From: Maricaulis sp042095695 | GTDB lineage: Bacteria; Pseudomonadota; Alphaproteobacteria; Caulobacterales; Maricaulaceae | NCBI GenBank assembly: GCA_042095695.1 | Contig: JBELMP010000029.1 | Span: 1-19,498, forward strand | Reading direction: 5' to 3' | Length of the DNA stretch: 19,498 bases | Part shown: piece by piece, positions 1 to 8,032 of the stretch | Position numbering within the stretch: the first letter of the stretch is position 1 | Layout: each line of letters begins with the position of its first letter | Notes under the pieces: generated by a model | The model's database searches: none | The model's input: only the letters and a program-made list of their open reading frames with translations | Told to the model about the DNA's origin: nothing | Program-made: the position numbers and the translations under genes

Positions 1-67
1 GGTTTTCGTCGCTTCGATTTTGGTCAGACATGGGGGGATGGGCCTGAGTCAGGAGTGTGTCTGGAGG

Positions 68-82
68 CAGGGCTAAGCCCTG
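68..82. repeat. 15-bp odd palindrome downstream of sucD
   Basis: The sequence CAGGGCT-A-AGCCCTG is a perfect inverted repeat with one central base. It lies in the gene-free first 160 bases, beyond the sucD terminator. The next minus-strand gene (sucA would be expected in this family) would start left of the window, so this could be an operator or leader hairpin of that gene. No U-rich tract follows, so it is not an intrinsic terminator. I see no open reading frame worth calling in 1-224. Confidence 0.3.
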
Positions 83-167
83 ATGGTTAAAAATCATCTA
101 TGCCCCTTTGCCCCTCAACAGAAGATTTACGCGCGCGTCTGCTGACAAAAAGGTGACAGATGGCACG

Positions 168-198
168 AAAAACCGCGCCCCGGATGCCCGGAGCGCGG
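168..198 (-). terminator. Intrinsic terminator of sucC-sucD
   Basis: On the minus strand, 26 bases after the sucD stop, the RNA can fold CCGCGC-(U)-CCGG, loop GCAU, CCGG-(G)-GCGCGG. It is followed directly by UUUUU (complement of 168-172). The single non-Watson-Crick position (c179 with a192 on the plus strand) becomes a G-U wobble only in the minus-strand RNA, which supports termination in the direction of sucD. It implies that a downstream sucA-sucB, if present, has its own promoter. Confidence 0.85.
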
Positions 199-224
199 CT
201 TGTTCAATCGGATTGGCGTGAAGC

Positions 225-1133
225 CTACCCCTTGAGGACTTCGTTCAGCGTCGTGCCAAGGCGTGCCGGGCTCGGCGAAACGGTGATACCCGCCGCTTCC
301 ATGGCGGCAATCTTGTCTTCTGCACCGCCCTTGCCACCGGAAACAATCGCACCGGCATGGCCCATGGTGCGGCCCGGAGGCGCTGTGCGGCCGGCGATGA
401 AGCCAACAGTCGGCTTCTTGCGGCCCTTCTTGGCTTCATCAGCCAGGAATTGCGCGGCGTCTTCCTCGGCAGAACCGCCGATTTCACCAATCATGATGAT
501 GGACTGGGTTTCGTCGTCGGCGAGGAATTTCTCCAGCACGTCGATGAATTCCGTCCCCTTGACCGGGTCGCCGCCAATCCCGACCGCAGTGGTCTGGCCA
601 AGGCCAACCTGGGAGGTCTGGTAGACCGCTTCATAAGTCAGCGTTCCCGAGCGCGAGACCACGCCGACGGAGCCCTTCTTGAAGATGGAGCCCGGCATGA
701 TACCGATCTTGCACTCTTCCGGCGTCAGAATACCCGGGCAGTTCGGACCCAGCAGCATGGAGCTGGATTTCTCCAGCTTGGCCTTCACCTTGACCATATC
801 CATGACCGGAATGCCCTCGGTGATGCAGGAGATGAAGGGAATGCCCGCCTCAATCGCCTCGATAATGGCCGCGCCGGCACCAGCGGGCGGAACATAGATC
901 ACGGACGCGGTTGCACCGGTCGCTTCCGCCGCTTCGCCGACAGTAGTGAAAATCGGCAGTGACTTGTCGCCATCAAGGGAGGAGGTCCAGCTGGTACCGC
1001 CCTTTTTGGGGTGAACACCGGCCACCATCTGGGTGCCGTAATATTCCAGCGCCTGTTCCGTATGGAAGGTGCCGGTCTTGCCGGTCAGGCCCTGAACGAT
1101 GATCTTCGTGTCTTTATTGACGATCACGGACAT
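225..1133 (-). CDS. sucD: Succinate-CoA ligase [ADP-forming] subunit alpha
   Basis: This is the alpha subunit of succinyl-CoA synthetase, which interconverts succinyl-CoA + ADP/GDP + phosphate and succinate + CoA + ATP/GTP in the cytoplasmic TCA cycle. The 302-residue product has the N-terminal CoA-binding Rossmann region (IIVQGLTGKTGTFH, about 11-24), the GPNCPGI segment (129-135) and the phosphohistidine loop TMGHAGAIVSGGKGG, with the catalytic His at about 259. Length is slightly above the roughly 290 of enteric SucD, as is common in alphaproteobacteria. The ATG shares one base with the sucC stop (TAATG) and has an AAGGAGG site 7 bases upstream inside sucC, so the two subunits are translationally coupled. 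Identification is firm. Confidence 0.98.
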   Translation of the reverse strand: MSVIVNKDTKIIVQGLTGKTGTFHTEQALEYYGTQMVAGVHPKKGGTSWTSSLDGDKSLPIFTTVGEAAEATGATASVIYVPPAGAGAAIIEAIEAGIPFISCITEGIPVMDMVKVKAKLEKSSSMLLGPNCPGILTPEECKIGIMPGSIFKKGSVGVVSRSGTLTYEAVYQTSQVGLGQTTAVGIGGDPVKGTEFIDVLEKFLADDETQSIIMIGEIGGSAEEDAAQFLADEAKKGRKKPTVGFIAGRTAPPGRTMGHAGAIVSGGKGGAEDKIAAMEAAGITVSPSPARLGTTLNEVLKG

Positions 1134-2332
1134 TATTCAGCCTCCTTCACGGCGGCGACGATTTTCTGGGCGGCGTCATCGAGATCGTCAGCGGCGATCA
1201 CGTTGAGGCCGGACGTGTTGATGATCTCCTTGCCCTTCTCGACATTGGTGCCTTCCAGGCGAACCACGAGCGGGACTTGCAGACCGACTTCCTTGACGGC
1301 GGCGACCACGCCTTCCGCGATGACATCACACCGCATGATACCGCCAAAGATATTCACCAGGATCCCGGACACATTCGGGTCGGCCGTGATGATCTTGAAG
1401 GCTGCCGTCACCTTCTCCTTGGACGCGCCACCACCGACATCGAGGAAGTTGGCCGGCTCGGCACCATAGAGCTTGATGATGTCCATCGTCGCCATGGCCA
1501 GACCGGCACCATTGACCATACAGCCGATATTGCCGTCCAGAGCGACATAGGCGAGATCATATTTGGACGCCTCGATCTCTTTTTCGTCTTCCTCGGTCGT
1601 ATCGCGCAGCTCCATGATGTCATCATGGCGGAAGAGCGCATTGCCGTCGAAAGAGACCTTGGCATCAAGGACGCGCACCCGACCGTCTTCCATGACGATG
1701 AGAGGGTTCACTTCCAGGAGCGACATGTCCTTTTCGGTGAAGGCCTTGTAGAGAATGCCTGCCAGCGACAGCATGTCTTCGCGCGCCGTACCGCTCAGCT
1801 CGAACGCATCGGCAATCCTGGCCGCGTCTGCAGCGGTCACGCCGGCTTCCGGATCGATATCGATCGTATGGATTTTTTCCGGGGTTTCCTCGGCGACGGC
1901 CTCAATGTCCATACCGCCTTCCGTGGACACGACGAAAGCGACCTTGCCGGTTTCGCGATTGACCAGAAGCGAGCAGTAGAGCTCGGTCGCGATATCGGCG
2001 CCATCCTCGATATAGAGGCGATTGACCTGCTTGCCATCGGGGCCGGTCTGGTGCGTCACCAGCGTATTGCCCAGCATTTCCTTGGCATGCGCCAGGACTT
2101 CGTCCTTGGAAAAGGCCAGTCGGACACCGCCCTTGGCGTCCGGGCCGAGTTCCCTGAACTTGCCCTTGCCGCGTCCACCGGCGTGGATTTGCGACTTTAC
2201 GACCCAAAGCGGGCCGGGGAGCTGGTCAGCGGCGGCAGCCGCTTCATCAACGGAAAAGATGGCAACGCCGTCAGCGACGGGCGCACCGAAGGATTTCAGG
2301 ACAGCTTTTGCCTGATGCTCATGGATATTCAT
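1133..2332 (-). CDS. sucC: Succinate-CoA ligase [ADP-forming] subunit beta
   Basis: This is the beta subunit of succinyl-CoA synthetase; it carries the ATP-grasp nucleotide site and partners SucD. The 399-residue protein starts with the typical MNIHEHQAK and has the ATP-grasp lysine region KSQIHAGGRGKGK (46-58). It also has the C-terminal CoA-ligase segment VNGAGLAMATMDIIKLYGAEPANF and GGIMRCDVIAEG. The ATG is preceded by GAGG 8 bases upstream. In many alphaproteobacteria sucC directly follows mdh; here its upstream neighbour is a hybrid histidine kinase 113 bp away and mdh lies 11 kb away. A candidate promoter in that 113-bp gap would let the TCA pair be transcribed on its own. Identification is firm. 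Confidence 0.98.
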   Translation of the reverse strand: MNIHEHQAKAVLKSFGAPVADGVAIFSVDEAAAAADQLPGPLWVVKSQIHAGGRGKGKFRELGPDAKGGVRLAFSKDEVLAHAKEMLGNTLVTHQTGPDGKQVNRLYIEDGADIATELYCSLLVNRETGKVAFVVSTEGGMDIEAVAEETPEKIHTIDIDPEAGVTAADAARIADAFELSGTAREDMLSLAGILYKAFTEKDMSLLEVNPLIVMEDGRVRVLDAKVSFDGNALFRHDDIMELRDTTEEDEKEIEASKYDLAYVALDGNIGCMVNGAGLAMATMDIIKLYGAEPANFLDVGGGASKEKVTAAFKIITADPNVSGILVNIFGGIMRCDVIAEGVVAAVKEVGLQVPLVVRLEGTNVEKGKEIINTSGLNVIAADDLDDAAQKIVAAVKEAE

Positions 2333-2384
2333 GTAAAGGGCCTCGCGGGAGGGATAAGCGAAAGGATGGCCAGGTGAGACTCGC

Positions 2385-2412
2385 CTTATAGCACCGGCTT
2401 TGATCGGCGCAA
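2385..2412 (-). promoter_or_regulatory. Candidate sigma-70 promoter of sucC-sucD
   Basis: On the minus strand TTGCGC (complement of 2407-2412) is followed after 16 bases by TATAAG (complement of 2385-2390). The -10 matches 5 of 6 consensus positions and the -35 only 3 of 6. The predicted start site would leave a leader of roughly 45 bases before the sucC ATG. It sits in the gap between the kinase stop and sucC. Seen by eye only. Confidence 0.35.
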
Positions 2413-2445
2413 TGTCGAAGCGTCACTCCAGGCCCAATCCAGGCA

Positions 2446-4650
2446 TTACGGGGCGATTCCGCGCAGGACGCGGTCGAGCCGCGTCTGGATATCAGACAGA
2501 TCAAGCGGCTTTGTGAAGAATTCGTCTGCGCCGATTCGCTCGAGCGCATCCCGGGTTTCTGGTGTCGCATCGCCCGTGACCGCGAAGATCGGCGTCGCGC
2601 TGAGTGGCCCCTTGAGTTTGCGAATCCCCTTGATCGCCACATCGCCGGGCACAATCGGCATGCGAATATCCATCAAAACCGCATCACACACGCCGCGGCG
2701 GACAATCTCGATTGCCGCAGCGCCATTTTCTGCGCACAGGACCCGATAGCCGCACTGCTCCAGAAACGCCCGAAGCACGAGCCGGTTGGTCTCGGCATCA
2801 TCAACCACCAGCACCGTCTTTACATCTCGATCATTGGCCGGCTCGATCAGATCAATGGGCATGCTGAGGGATTCAGGAGCATCAGCGGGCGCTGCAGTCG
2901 CCGGCATCGGCAATTCGCACCAGAAGGTCGACCCCTCGCCTTTCCGGCTATCGACCCCGATTCGCCCGCCGCCAATGCGCGCATATTCCTTGCAGATCGA
3001 GAGGCCCAGCCCGGCTCCGCCATTTGCCGACTCCGCATGCTCATCCAGCCGGCTGAATCGTTCGAAGACCAATTCCCGCTCTGACGCCGTCAAGCCCGGA
3101 CCGGTGTCGGTGACCGCCATCCTCACCTGGCCATCCGATGCCTGTGAAACGAAAAGCGCGACCGAGCCGCGTTCGGTGTATTTGACCGCATTGCCGAGGA
3201 AGTTGGTCAAAATCTGTCCAAAACGCTTGGGGTCTCCGGTCACCCATTTGGGCAGGTCCTCCGCCAGCTCGATGGTGAAGGCCAACCCTTTTTGCTTCGC
3301 CAACACGCTGATTCCGGCGCAGATGGTGAAAATCGTCGCCGACAGATCGAAGGGCTTTTCCGTCCAGCTGATTTCGCCCGTCTCGATATGGGAGATGTCG
3401 AGCACCTCCTCGATAATCGCCAGCAATGTCTGGCCCGAGGACTGGATGATATCGATAAAGCGCGACTGGCGGGCGTCCAGATTTGAACGAGCCAGGAGCT
3501 GGGCAGCCCCCAGAACGCCATGGAGCGGCGTCCGGATTTCATGGCTCATATTGGCGACAAACACAGATTTCGCCTTATTCGCCGCTGCGGCGGCACGCTC
3601 TGCCTTTTTTAGCCGCTGCGCATTCTCGTGTATGGCATCGGTCAATTCACACTGGACCCATTGCGACGCCATGAGCGAGGCGATGCCGGTCAGCATCTGC
3701 AAGTCGTCCTGGGTAAACCAGCCCTGCTGGGGATGTTCACAATCGATCACGCCCAGAAGACGATCATCATACAGGATGGGAACGCAAAGCTCGGAGCCGG
3801 GCGCCATGACATCGGGCACATAGCGCGGATCATCGCCGGCATTTTCCAGCAAGAGCGGCTGTCGCGTCGAGGCAACTGCGCCGGTGATGCCGCGATCCAG
3901 GGGGATGGTCAGCGGGTTGATGATAATACCCGGGCTAAGCGTTTTTTCGCCGATAGCCGCCGACTGATGCAAAAGGCCCGCGTCAGCATCGTAGCGATAG
4001 ATCAGACAATCCAGGAAACCCAGCTTGGCAACCACTTCCTGGGCCACATGCCATTGCAAGGTCTCGATACTGCGAACACCGATTATATCCCGGGCCGCAG
4101 CCATCAGTATCGCCAGCTTTTCCTCGGCCGAGCGCGCACCGTGCAAACCCTCCGGAAGCGCAGCCATCAGCAGGTGGAGTGATTCCGATTTTGCTGTGGC
4201 CGCATCTGCGGACAGCTGGTGATCCTGCCCGGCTTTGAGAAGCAGGGCAGGAATGGCCCCGGCCAGCGCGGCCAGCAAGGTATAATCATCGTCTCCGGTT
4301 GCCGGGTCGGAAAGCGCGAGCACGCCAAACCAGGCACCGTGACGGGTACGGAAGCGAAACAGCCCGTCCCCATTATCATCGGATGCGGAACTTCCGGCCT
4401 CGTCGTGAAGCGCAGCGAGCTGAAGATCATGCAGGCGCCGGCATTCTGAAGCTGCGCGGTTTCGCGCTGCCAGTGCATCATCGCCAGACACAGCAATACA
4501 GACCGGTTGATCGCGGCCGATAAGGCAAATCGCAGCGCCCTGCGCCCCGGCAAGCCGGGTTGCTGAGTCCGCGATCGCCTGCAGCGCGCCTGCTTCCTGT
4601 CCCGTCAACAGCAGATCGACCATGGCCTGATCTGCCAGCTTGCCCGTCAT
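2446..4650 (-). CDS. Cytoplasmic GAF-GAF hybrid sensor histidine kinase
   Basis: This hybrid kinase autophosphorylates and passes phosphate to its own receiver; the signal is unknown. Numbered from the chosen ATG (734 aa), residues about 15-140 look like a divergent GAF domain and about 180-335 are a clearer GAF (VPILYDDRLLGVIDCEH). A short coiled linker follows. The HisKA H-box MSHEIRTPLHG has phospho-acceptor His370. The HATPase domain has N487, the DTGPGL G1 box (D515) and the GGAGLGLS G2 box. The C-terminal receiver has D617/D618, phospho-acceptor D661 (VLMDIRMP), T692 and K714 (FFTKPL). There is no transmembrane span and no Hpt domain, so sensing is probably cytoplasmic and any phosphorelay partner lies elsewhere. 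A TTG at 4680 is possible, but ATG 4650 has AAAGGACAGG upstream. The upstream neighbour resembles a degenerate GGDEF-EAL protein; a functional link is inference. Confidence 0.9.
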   Translation of the reverse strand: MTGKLADQAMVDLLLTGQEAGALQAIADSATRLAGAQGAAICLIGRDQPVCIAVSGDDALAARNRAASECRRLHDLQLAALHDEAGSSASDDNGDGLFRFRTRHGAWFGVLALSDPATGDDDYTLLAALAGAIPALLLKAGQDHQLSADAATAKSESLHLLMAALPEGLHGARSAEEKLAILMAAARDIIGVRSIETLQWHVAQEVVAKLGFLDCLIYRYDADAGLLHQSAAIGEKTLSPGIIINPLTIPLDRGITGAVASTRQPLLLENAGDDPRYVPDVMAPGSELCVPILYDDRLLGVIDCEHPQQGWFTQDDLQMLTGIASLMASQWVQCELTDAIHENAQRLKKAERAAAAANKAKSVFVANMSHEIRTPLHGVLGAAQLLARSNLDARQSRFIDIIQSSGQTLLAIIEEVLDISHIETGEISWTEKPFDLSATIFTICAGISVLAKQKGLAFTIELAEDLPKWVTGDPKRFGQILTNFLGNAVKYTERGSVALFVSQASDGQVRMAVTDTGPGLTASERELVFERFSRLDEHAESANGGAGLGLSICKEYARIGGGRIGVDSRKGEGSTFWCELPMPATAAPADAPESLSMPIDLIEPANDRDVKTVLVVDDAETNRLVLRAFLEQCGYRVLCAENGAAAIEIVRRGVCDAVLMDIRMPIVPGDVAIKGIRKLKGPLSATPIFAVTGDATPETRDALERIGADEFFTKPLDLSDIQTRLDRVLRGIAP

Positions 4651-4756
4651 GGCCAAACACCTGTCCTTTTGCGCAGACAATATCCGAAAAATCTAATCAG
4701 AAGCAAAAGTGCAAGCATAAATTATTGCATGCGTGCGGCAGCCCGAGGTATGCCGG

Positions 4757-6079
4757 TCAAATATAGGCGATGTCATCCGGGTCGGTCGCCGGCGGGCGAG
4801 GCCGCAGGATTTCGCCGACCGCGCGCTGGACCGGGGTCTGGGGCAGTTTCTGATCGCCGCCGATCAAGGGCCCGGAGAAAATCGCCACGCCTGCGGACAC
4901 GCCGGCATCGACAAAATCAGGGTTCCGTATCCCGCCCAGCTCGACTTGCGCTTTCATCGCCCTGGCGTCGGCAAACAATGACATTACGGCGATGAGCCAG
5001 TCTTCTTCCGGTTCGGCCTCACTCGCCGCGCATGGAAGGGAGACGGAAAAGACGCCGACACCGCAGGCCTCGTACCGCGCGACATCCCAGGGCCAGCTGA
5101 AGGGAAGAGACACGAAAATCGTGGATCCAAACGCCTGGCTCGACCGCAACACCTCCTGCATCTGCGCAAGAGGCACCCCGTCCGGGATGGATTCGATCCG
5201 GATCTGGAAAAAGCGACGCAAATGCTGCGGCACAGCCTGGAGCACCTTGAAATAGGCCAGCCGGTCGGACACGGCGGCAAGCGTCTCATAATGCACCGGG
5301 ATAATGATGGAGCCACTGGCGCCTTGACGATGCAGGCTCTGGAAACCGCGCTGGGCGGCCAGAGCTGTTTCCCGATCCAGGCGCCGCAAGCGCGGCCCGT
5401 CATCCTGACCCATCAGAGTATCGCGTCCATAGACATGCCGATCGCCAACAGCGCGACGCGCGACGCAGTAATTATGCAGCAGTGTCGAGCTGCGCGCGTC
5501 CCAGACCGGGCGGAAAACAATTTCATCCCAGACTTTCAGCGCATAATCATCGTGTGACCAATCCTGGAGGGCGTCATCCTGCGCGCGCTTCGGCCCCGCA
5601 TCCTCATCCCAGCTCGCAGCCGCATGACGGACGGTTTCCTCGACACGCCCCGACTCGTCCTGACGCTCCAGCTCTGGCTCGTCTTCGGCCTGCGTGCGGG
5701 CCACAATGTCGAGAAACTCTTCGGTCGGAACGCGACGGGCCTCAGCCTCCAGCTTCAGCTGTTCAAGGCCGTTTTCGCCGAGAAAGAAGGTTTTCAGGCC
5801 TTCGGCGATCTCGGCAACATGGGCTTCCGCCTCGATCCCGCCAAGCAGGCTGAAAATGATCAGAAATCCACCCTGACAGCGGATCAGGGCATCATCGGGA
5901 TCCAGCCGTTTTTCGATAAAGTGGCTGGAGACCTCATAGGTCTTCGCGCGAATATTCGGCCAGTCATCGCCGGCGCGCTCCCGCACCTCATCGAGATTGA
6001 TGAATTGGAATTGCCCCATTTCGACGGCGGCTTTGCCGGCGAGCGCCTTTTTCAGCTTCTGCTTCAGATCTGGCGACAT
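4757..6079 (-). CDS. Putative degenerate GGDEF/EAL-like protein
   Basis: I do not recognise a named family with certainty. The 440-residue cytoplasmic protein shows, by eye, the layout of a decayed cyclic-di-GMP protein. Residues 44-97 resemble the end of a GGDEF domain, with RCQGGFLIIF where the RxGGDEF signature would be. About 185-408 resemble an EAL domain: VFRPVWDARSSTLL (like YQPIVDL..), RLDRETALAAQRGFQSLHRQG, and an end segment VDAGVSAGVAIFSGPLIGG (like LGvdyvQGYlfgrP). The E-A-L triad and metal-binding acids are missing, so no catalysis is expected; a binding or scaffolding role is inference. A charged, probably disordered linker covers about 130-172. ATG 6079 is preferred over GTG 6091, because that GTG lies inside a GAGGTGATC ribosome-binding sequence. 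It precedes the hybrid kinase by 106 bp. Confidence 0.5.
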   Translation of the reverse strand: MSPDLKQKLKKALAGKAAVEMGQFQFINLDEVRERAGDDWPNIRAKTYEVSSHFIEKRLDPDDALIRCQGGFLIIFSLLGGIEAEAHVAEIAEGLKTFFLGENGLEQLKLEAEARRVPTEEFLDIVARTQAEDEPELERQDESGRVEETVRHAAASWDEDAGPKRAQDDALQDWSHDDYALKVWDEIVFRPVWDARSSTLLHNYCVARRAVGDRHVYGRDTLMGQDDGPRLRRLDRETALAAQRGFQSLHRQGASGSIIIPVHYETLAAVSDRLAYFKVLQAVPQHLRRFFQIRIESIPDGVPLAQMQEVLRSSQAFGSTIFVSLPFSWPWDVARYEACGVGVFSVSLPCAASEAEPEEDWLIAVMSLFADARAMKAQVELGGIRNPDFVDAGVSAGVAIFSGPLIGGDQKLPQTPVQRAVGEILRPRPPATDPDDIAYI

Positions 6080-6166
6080 GCAGGCGATCACCTCATCTAT
6101 CCGCCGGGTGGAGCCCCAGCATGACCGGACCGAGCGAAAATCGCAATTTTGGCGTTAATGGAGCGT

Positions 6167-6655
6167 TTACCGCGTCGTCGCTGCGAGCGATCCGTCCAGG
6201 GACAAGGCTCCGCCGCCGCGAACAAAGAGGTAAAATGCTATTCCGCCAAAGACCAGCGCCGACGCCCAGGCATCCGGCGCAATCCAGCTGACATAGGCCA
6301 GGGTGGCGAAGACGAGAACCAGACCGACAATCCGGGTCATGAAGCCGGCAACCAGGAAAGCTGCGGTGATCAGCCCGCCCCAGACCGCGATCTGCGCGAG
6401 CAGCGGCGCCGGTAAGAGCGGCACAGACCAGTATTGCGCTGCGAGCACGAGATCGGGATCGACCATAGGCCATTCACGCGCATTGGCGCGCGCCCAGGAC
6501 CACAGGCCTGGCACGAGCGATAATCGCAGCACTGCGCCAACAATCCAGTCCGGCATGAACCGGTCCGGCTTTCCCTGACCCAATTCACGAAGACCCAACT
6601 CACGAAGACCCAACTCACGCTGGCCCAGTTCACCCTTGCGAGGTGTCTCGGTCAT
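6167..6655 (-). CDS. DoxX-like membrane protein with repeat-encoded N-terminus
   Basis: This is a 162-residue small membrane protein. Residues 1-30 are hydrophilic and built from a five-residue repeat (RELGL/RELGQ). They are followed by about four hydrophobic spans and the DoxX-like ending GGGALSLDGSLA, which parallels GPGRLSLDHTLG in the next gene upstream. The two genes look like relatives: both have the GxxxxxFLVAGFxTR-type helix followed by a small loop. The ATG at 6655 follows GGGGGGAAGA; a GTG at 6676 would add seven residues and is less likely. It lies 70 bp after the first DoxX gene and probably belongs to the bufferin transcript. DoxX proteins are often paired with redox or metal stress systems; the exact role here is unknown. 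Confidence 0.65.
   Translation of the reverse strand: MTETPRKGELGQRELGLRELGLRELGQGKPDRFMPDWIVGAVLRLSLVPGLWSWARANAREWPMVDPDLVLAAQYWSVPLLPAPLLAQIAVWGGLITAAFLVAGFMTRIVGLVLVFATLAYVSWIAPDAWASALVFGGIAFYLFVRGGGALSLDGSLAATTR
6577..6636. repeat. Four-copy 15-bp tandem repeat in a coding region
   Basis: Four consecutive 15-bp units occur at 6577-6591, 6592-6606, 6607-6621 and 6622-6636, based on GACCCAACTCACGAA on the plus strand. The first two differ at a single base, the third differs only near its end, and the fourth is more degenerate. The period is a multiple of three, so copy changes keep the frame and only lengthen or shorten the hydrophilic N-terminal tail of the second DoxX-like protein. Confidence 0.9.
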
Positions 6656-6725
6656 TCTTCCCCCCGGAAGCCCCACTCACCCTGACTTGATGCAATAGCC
6701 GGCGAACAGTTGCAATGCCTTGCTC

Positions 6726-7262
6726 CTAGGCGGCGAATCTATTTCCCAGAGTGTGATCTAAGGACAACCGTCCCGGGCCGTTGACCACGATATAACCGCC
6801 CATTACGAGCCAGAGGGCGTGCGATCCCCACCAGGCCTCAGGCAGTACGAATATCTGGATCACAAGGGTCATGATGATCAGGCCGAAAGCCGCGAACCGG
6901 GTCAGGATTCCCGCGAGCAGGAGCAGGGGCAGGATGAACTCCCCCAGCGTTGCCATCCAGGCAGCAGCGGGCGGCGGGATCAGGGGCAAGGCGAAATCAT
7001 TGGAGAATTGATGCAAGACTGCAGGCTTCAACTCCACGGGCAGGACAGGCAATTTCACATATGCCCGCTCGATCGGAAAATCATTGATATATTCGGTGTA
7101 TTTGAAGAGGCCGAACGTCTCCACCTTGGTCAGAAATGATCGCCAGAAAACGCCCGCCAGCGTCAGGCGCGCCAGCAGCGGCAGGAGAGAACCGGCGAAC
7201 AGCCCGGTCAAAGTGCTGAAGAATCCGGTATAGGCGGCATGGAGCGTGTGCAGATGAGACAT
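6726..7262 (-). CDS. DoxX family membrane protein of the bufferin operon (BufD-like)
   Basis: This is a 178-residue integral inner-membrane protein of the DoxX family. It has an amphipathic N-terminus, a hydrophobic segment at about 20-40 with the family-like LARLTLAGVFWRSFLTKVE, a 50-residue extracytoplasmic-type loop, and three further spans (about 100-120, 124-142, 147-162). It ends in NGPGRLSLDHTLG, typical of DoxX. It begins 14 bp after the bufC stop, so it is the fourth gene of the bufA-bufB-bufC run. A DoxX-type gene in this position is known from several bufferin and gold/copper-induced operons. Its biochemical role there is not settled; a membrane redox or export role is inference. 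Confidence 0.85.
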   Translation of the reverse strand: MSHLHTLHAAYTGFFSTLTGLFAGSLLPLLARLTLAGVFWRSFLTKVETFGLFKYTEYINDFPIERAYVKLPVLPVELKPAVLHQFSNDFALPLIPPPAAAWMATLGEFILPLLLLAGILTRFAAFGLIIMTLVIQIFVLPEAWWGSHALWLVMGGYIVVNGPGRLSLDHTLGNRFAA

Positions 7263-7276
7263 GGTTGAAGGCTATC

Positions 7277-8032
7277 CTAATCCTCTAAGGCAGCGAAGAG
7301 CCCGGATTGCAATCCGAAACCAAGCAGCGCGCCGGCAAAGTCAGGCTCCTGCGCCCGACCTGTACCTTCGGCGGCCTCTGCGAGGCTGGCTCCAGCCGCT
7401 AGCGATGTGAAAAAATTGTATCCGTCCGGGTCGAGCTGATGATGACGGACCTGACCTGCCTGACGCCAGATCACTGCATGCGCGTCGCCCTCCGGCAGGG
7501 TCTGACGGGCAATCGCCGCGCCGCTGCGATTGTCGGCCCAGAAGTCAAGCACACGGAAACCCAGCGCGATCAATCGTACGGAAGGATGCAGACGCAGCGT
7601 CCGGGCCGCCAGCGCCTCCGGGTCCAGGAGTGCCAGAGCTGTCGCTTCAAGACCGGGCGCCTCAGCCGCATGATGTGCTTCCAGCCAAGCCCGGTCCAGA
7701 CGCGCGACATCGCGAAGATAAGGCAGCGGCTGCGCCGGCTCGTAATCAGCGATAAAATCCACGAATTCCGCACCATAGAGCGTCATCGTTTGCGTCCGGG
7801 GCGGGTTTGCGACCCAGAAAGCCCGGGCCATAGGCGTGAAGAATTCGCGCCCGACGACACGGTCGACGGCCGGATAGGCGCTGCGCAGGGCCTCGATAGC
7901 CCCGCGAACGACATTATTGCGATAAACAGCAAAACGCTGCGCCGCCGCCGGATCTGCGAGCCAGGGCGCCAGCGGCGCGGTCTCCCCGGTTTCCAGGGCC
8001 GCGGCGAAAAGCCGATGAAAGTCCTCAGACAT
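7277..8032 (-). CDS. bufC: BufC/HvfC-type DUF2063 partner of the MNIO enzyme
   Basis: This is a 251-residue cytoplasmic protein of the DUF2063 family (HvfC/BufC). The N-terminal helical half carries the family pattern FHRLFAAAL..., RFAVYRNNVVRGAIEALRSAYPAVDRVVGREFF (about 33-65) and ARAFWVANPPRTQTMTLYG. The more variable C-terminal half runs from about 130 to the end. In characterised MNIO systems this partner binds the enzyme and the peptide substrate and is needed for cysteine modification. Its ATG overlaps the bufB stop by 8 bases (ATGTCTGA), so enzyme and partner are translationally coupled, as expected for a 1:1 complex. Older annotations call this domain putative DNA-binding; the context makes the RiPP-partner role much more likely. 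Confidence 0.9.
   Translation of the reverse strand: MSEDFHRLFAAALETGETAPLAPWLADPAAAQRFAVYRNNVVRGAIEALRSAYPAVDRVVGREFFTPMARAFWVANPPRTQTMTLYGAEFVDFIADYEPAQPLPYLRDVARLDRAWLEAHHAAEAPGLEATALALLDPEALAARTLRLHPSVRLIALGFRVLDFWADNRSGAAIARQTLPEGDAHAVIWRQAGQVRHHQLDPDGYNFFTSLAAGASLAEAAEGTGRAQEPDFAGALLGFGLQSGLFAALED

Noticed and set aside
160..624. Plus-strand open frame beginning near the sucD terminator
   Set aside because: It starts in the terminator stem and runs antisense through sucD; no domain is visible.
1277..2377. Plus-strand open frame of 366 aa opposite sucC
   Set aside because: It mirrors the codon pattern of sucC, which is certain, and lacks a ribosome-binding site or family features.
2786..3823. 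Plus-strand open frame of 345 aa opposite the histidine kinase
   Set aside because: It is Ser/Arg/Thr-rich low-complexity antisense translation of the kinase domains; GC-rich genomes give many such frames.
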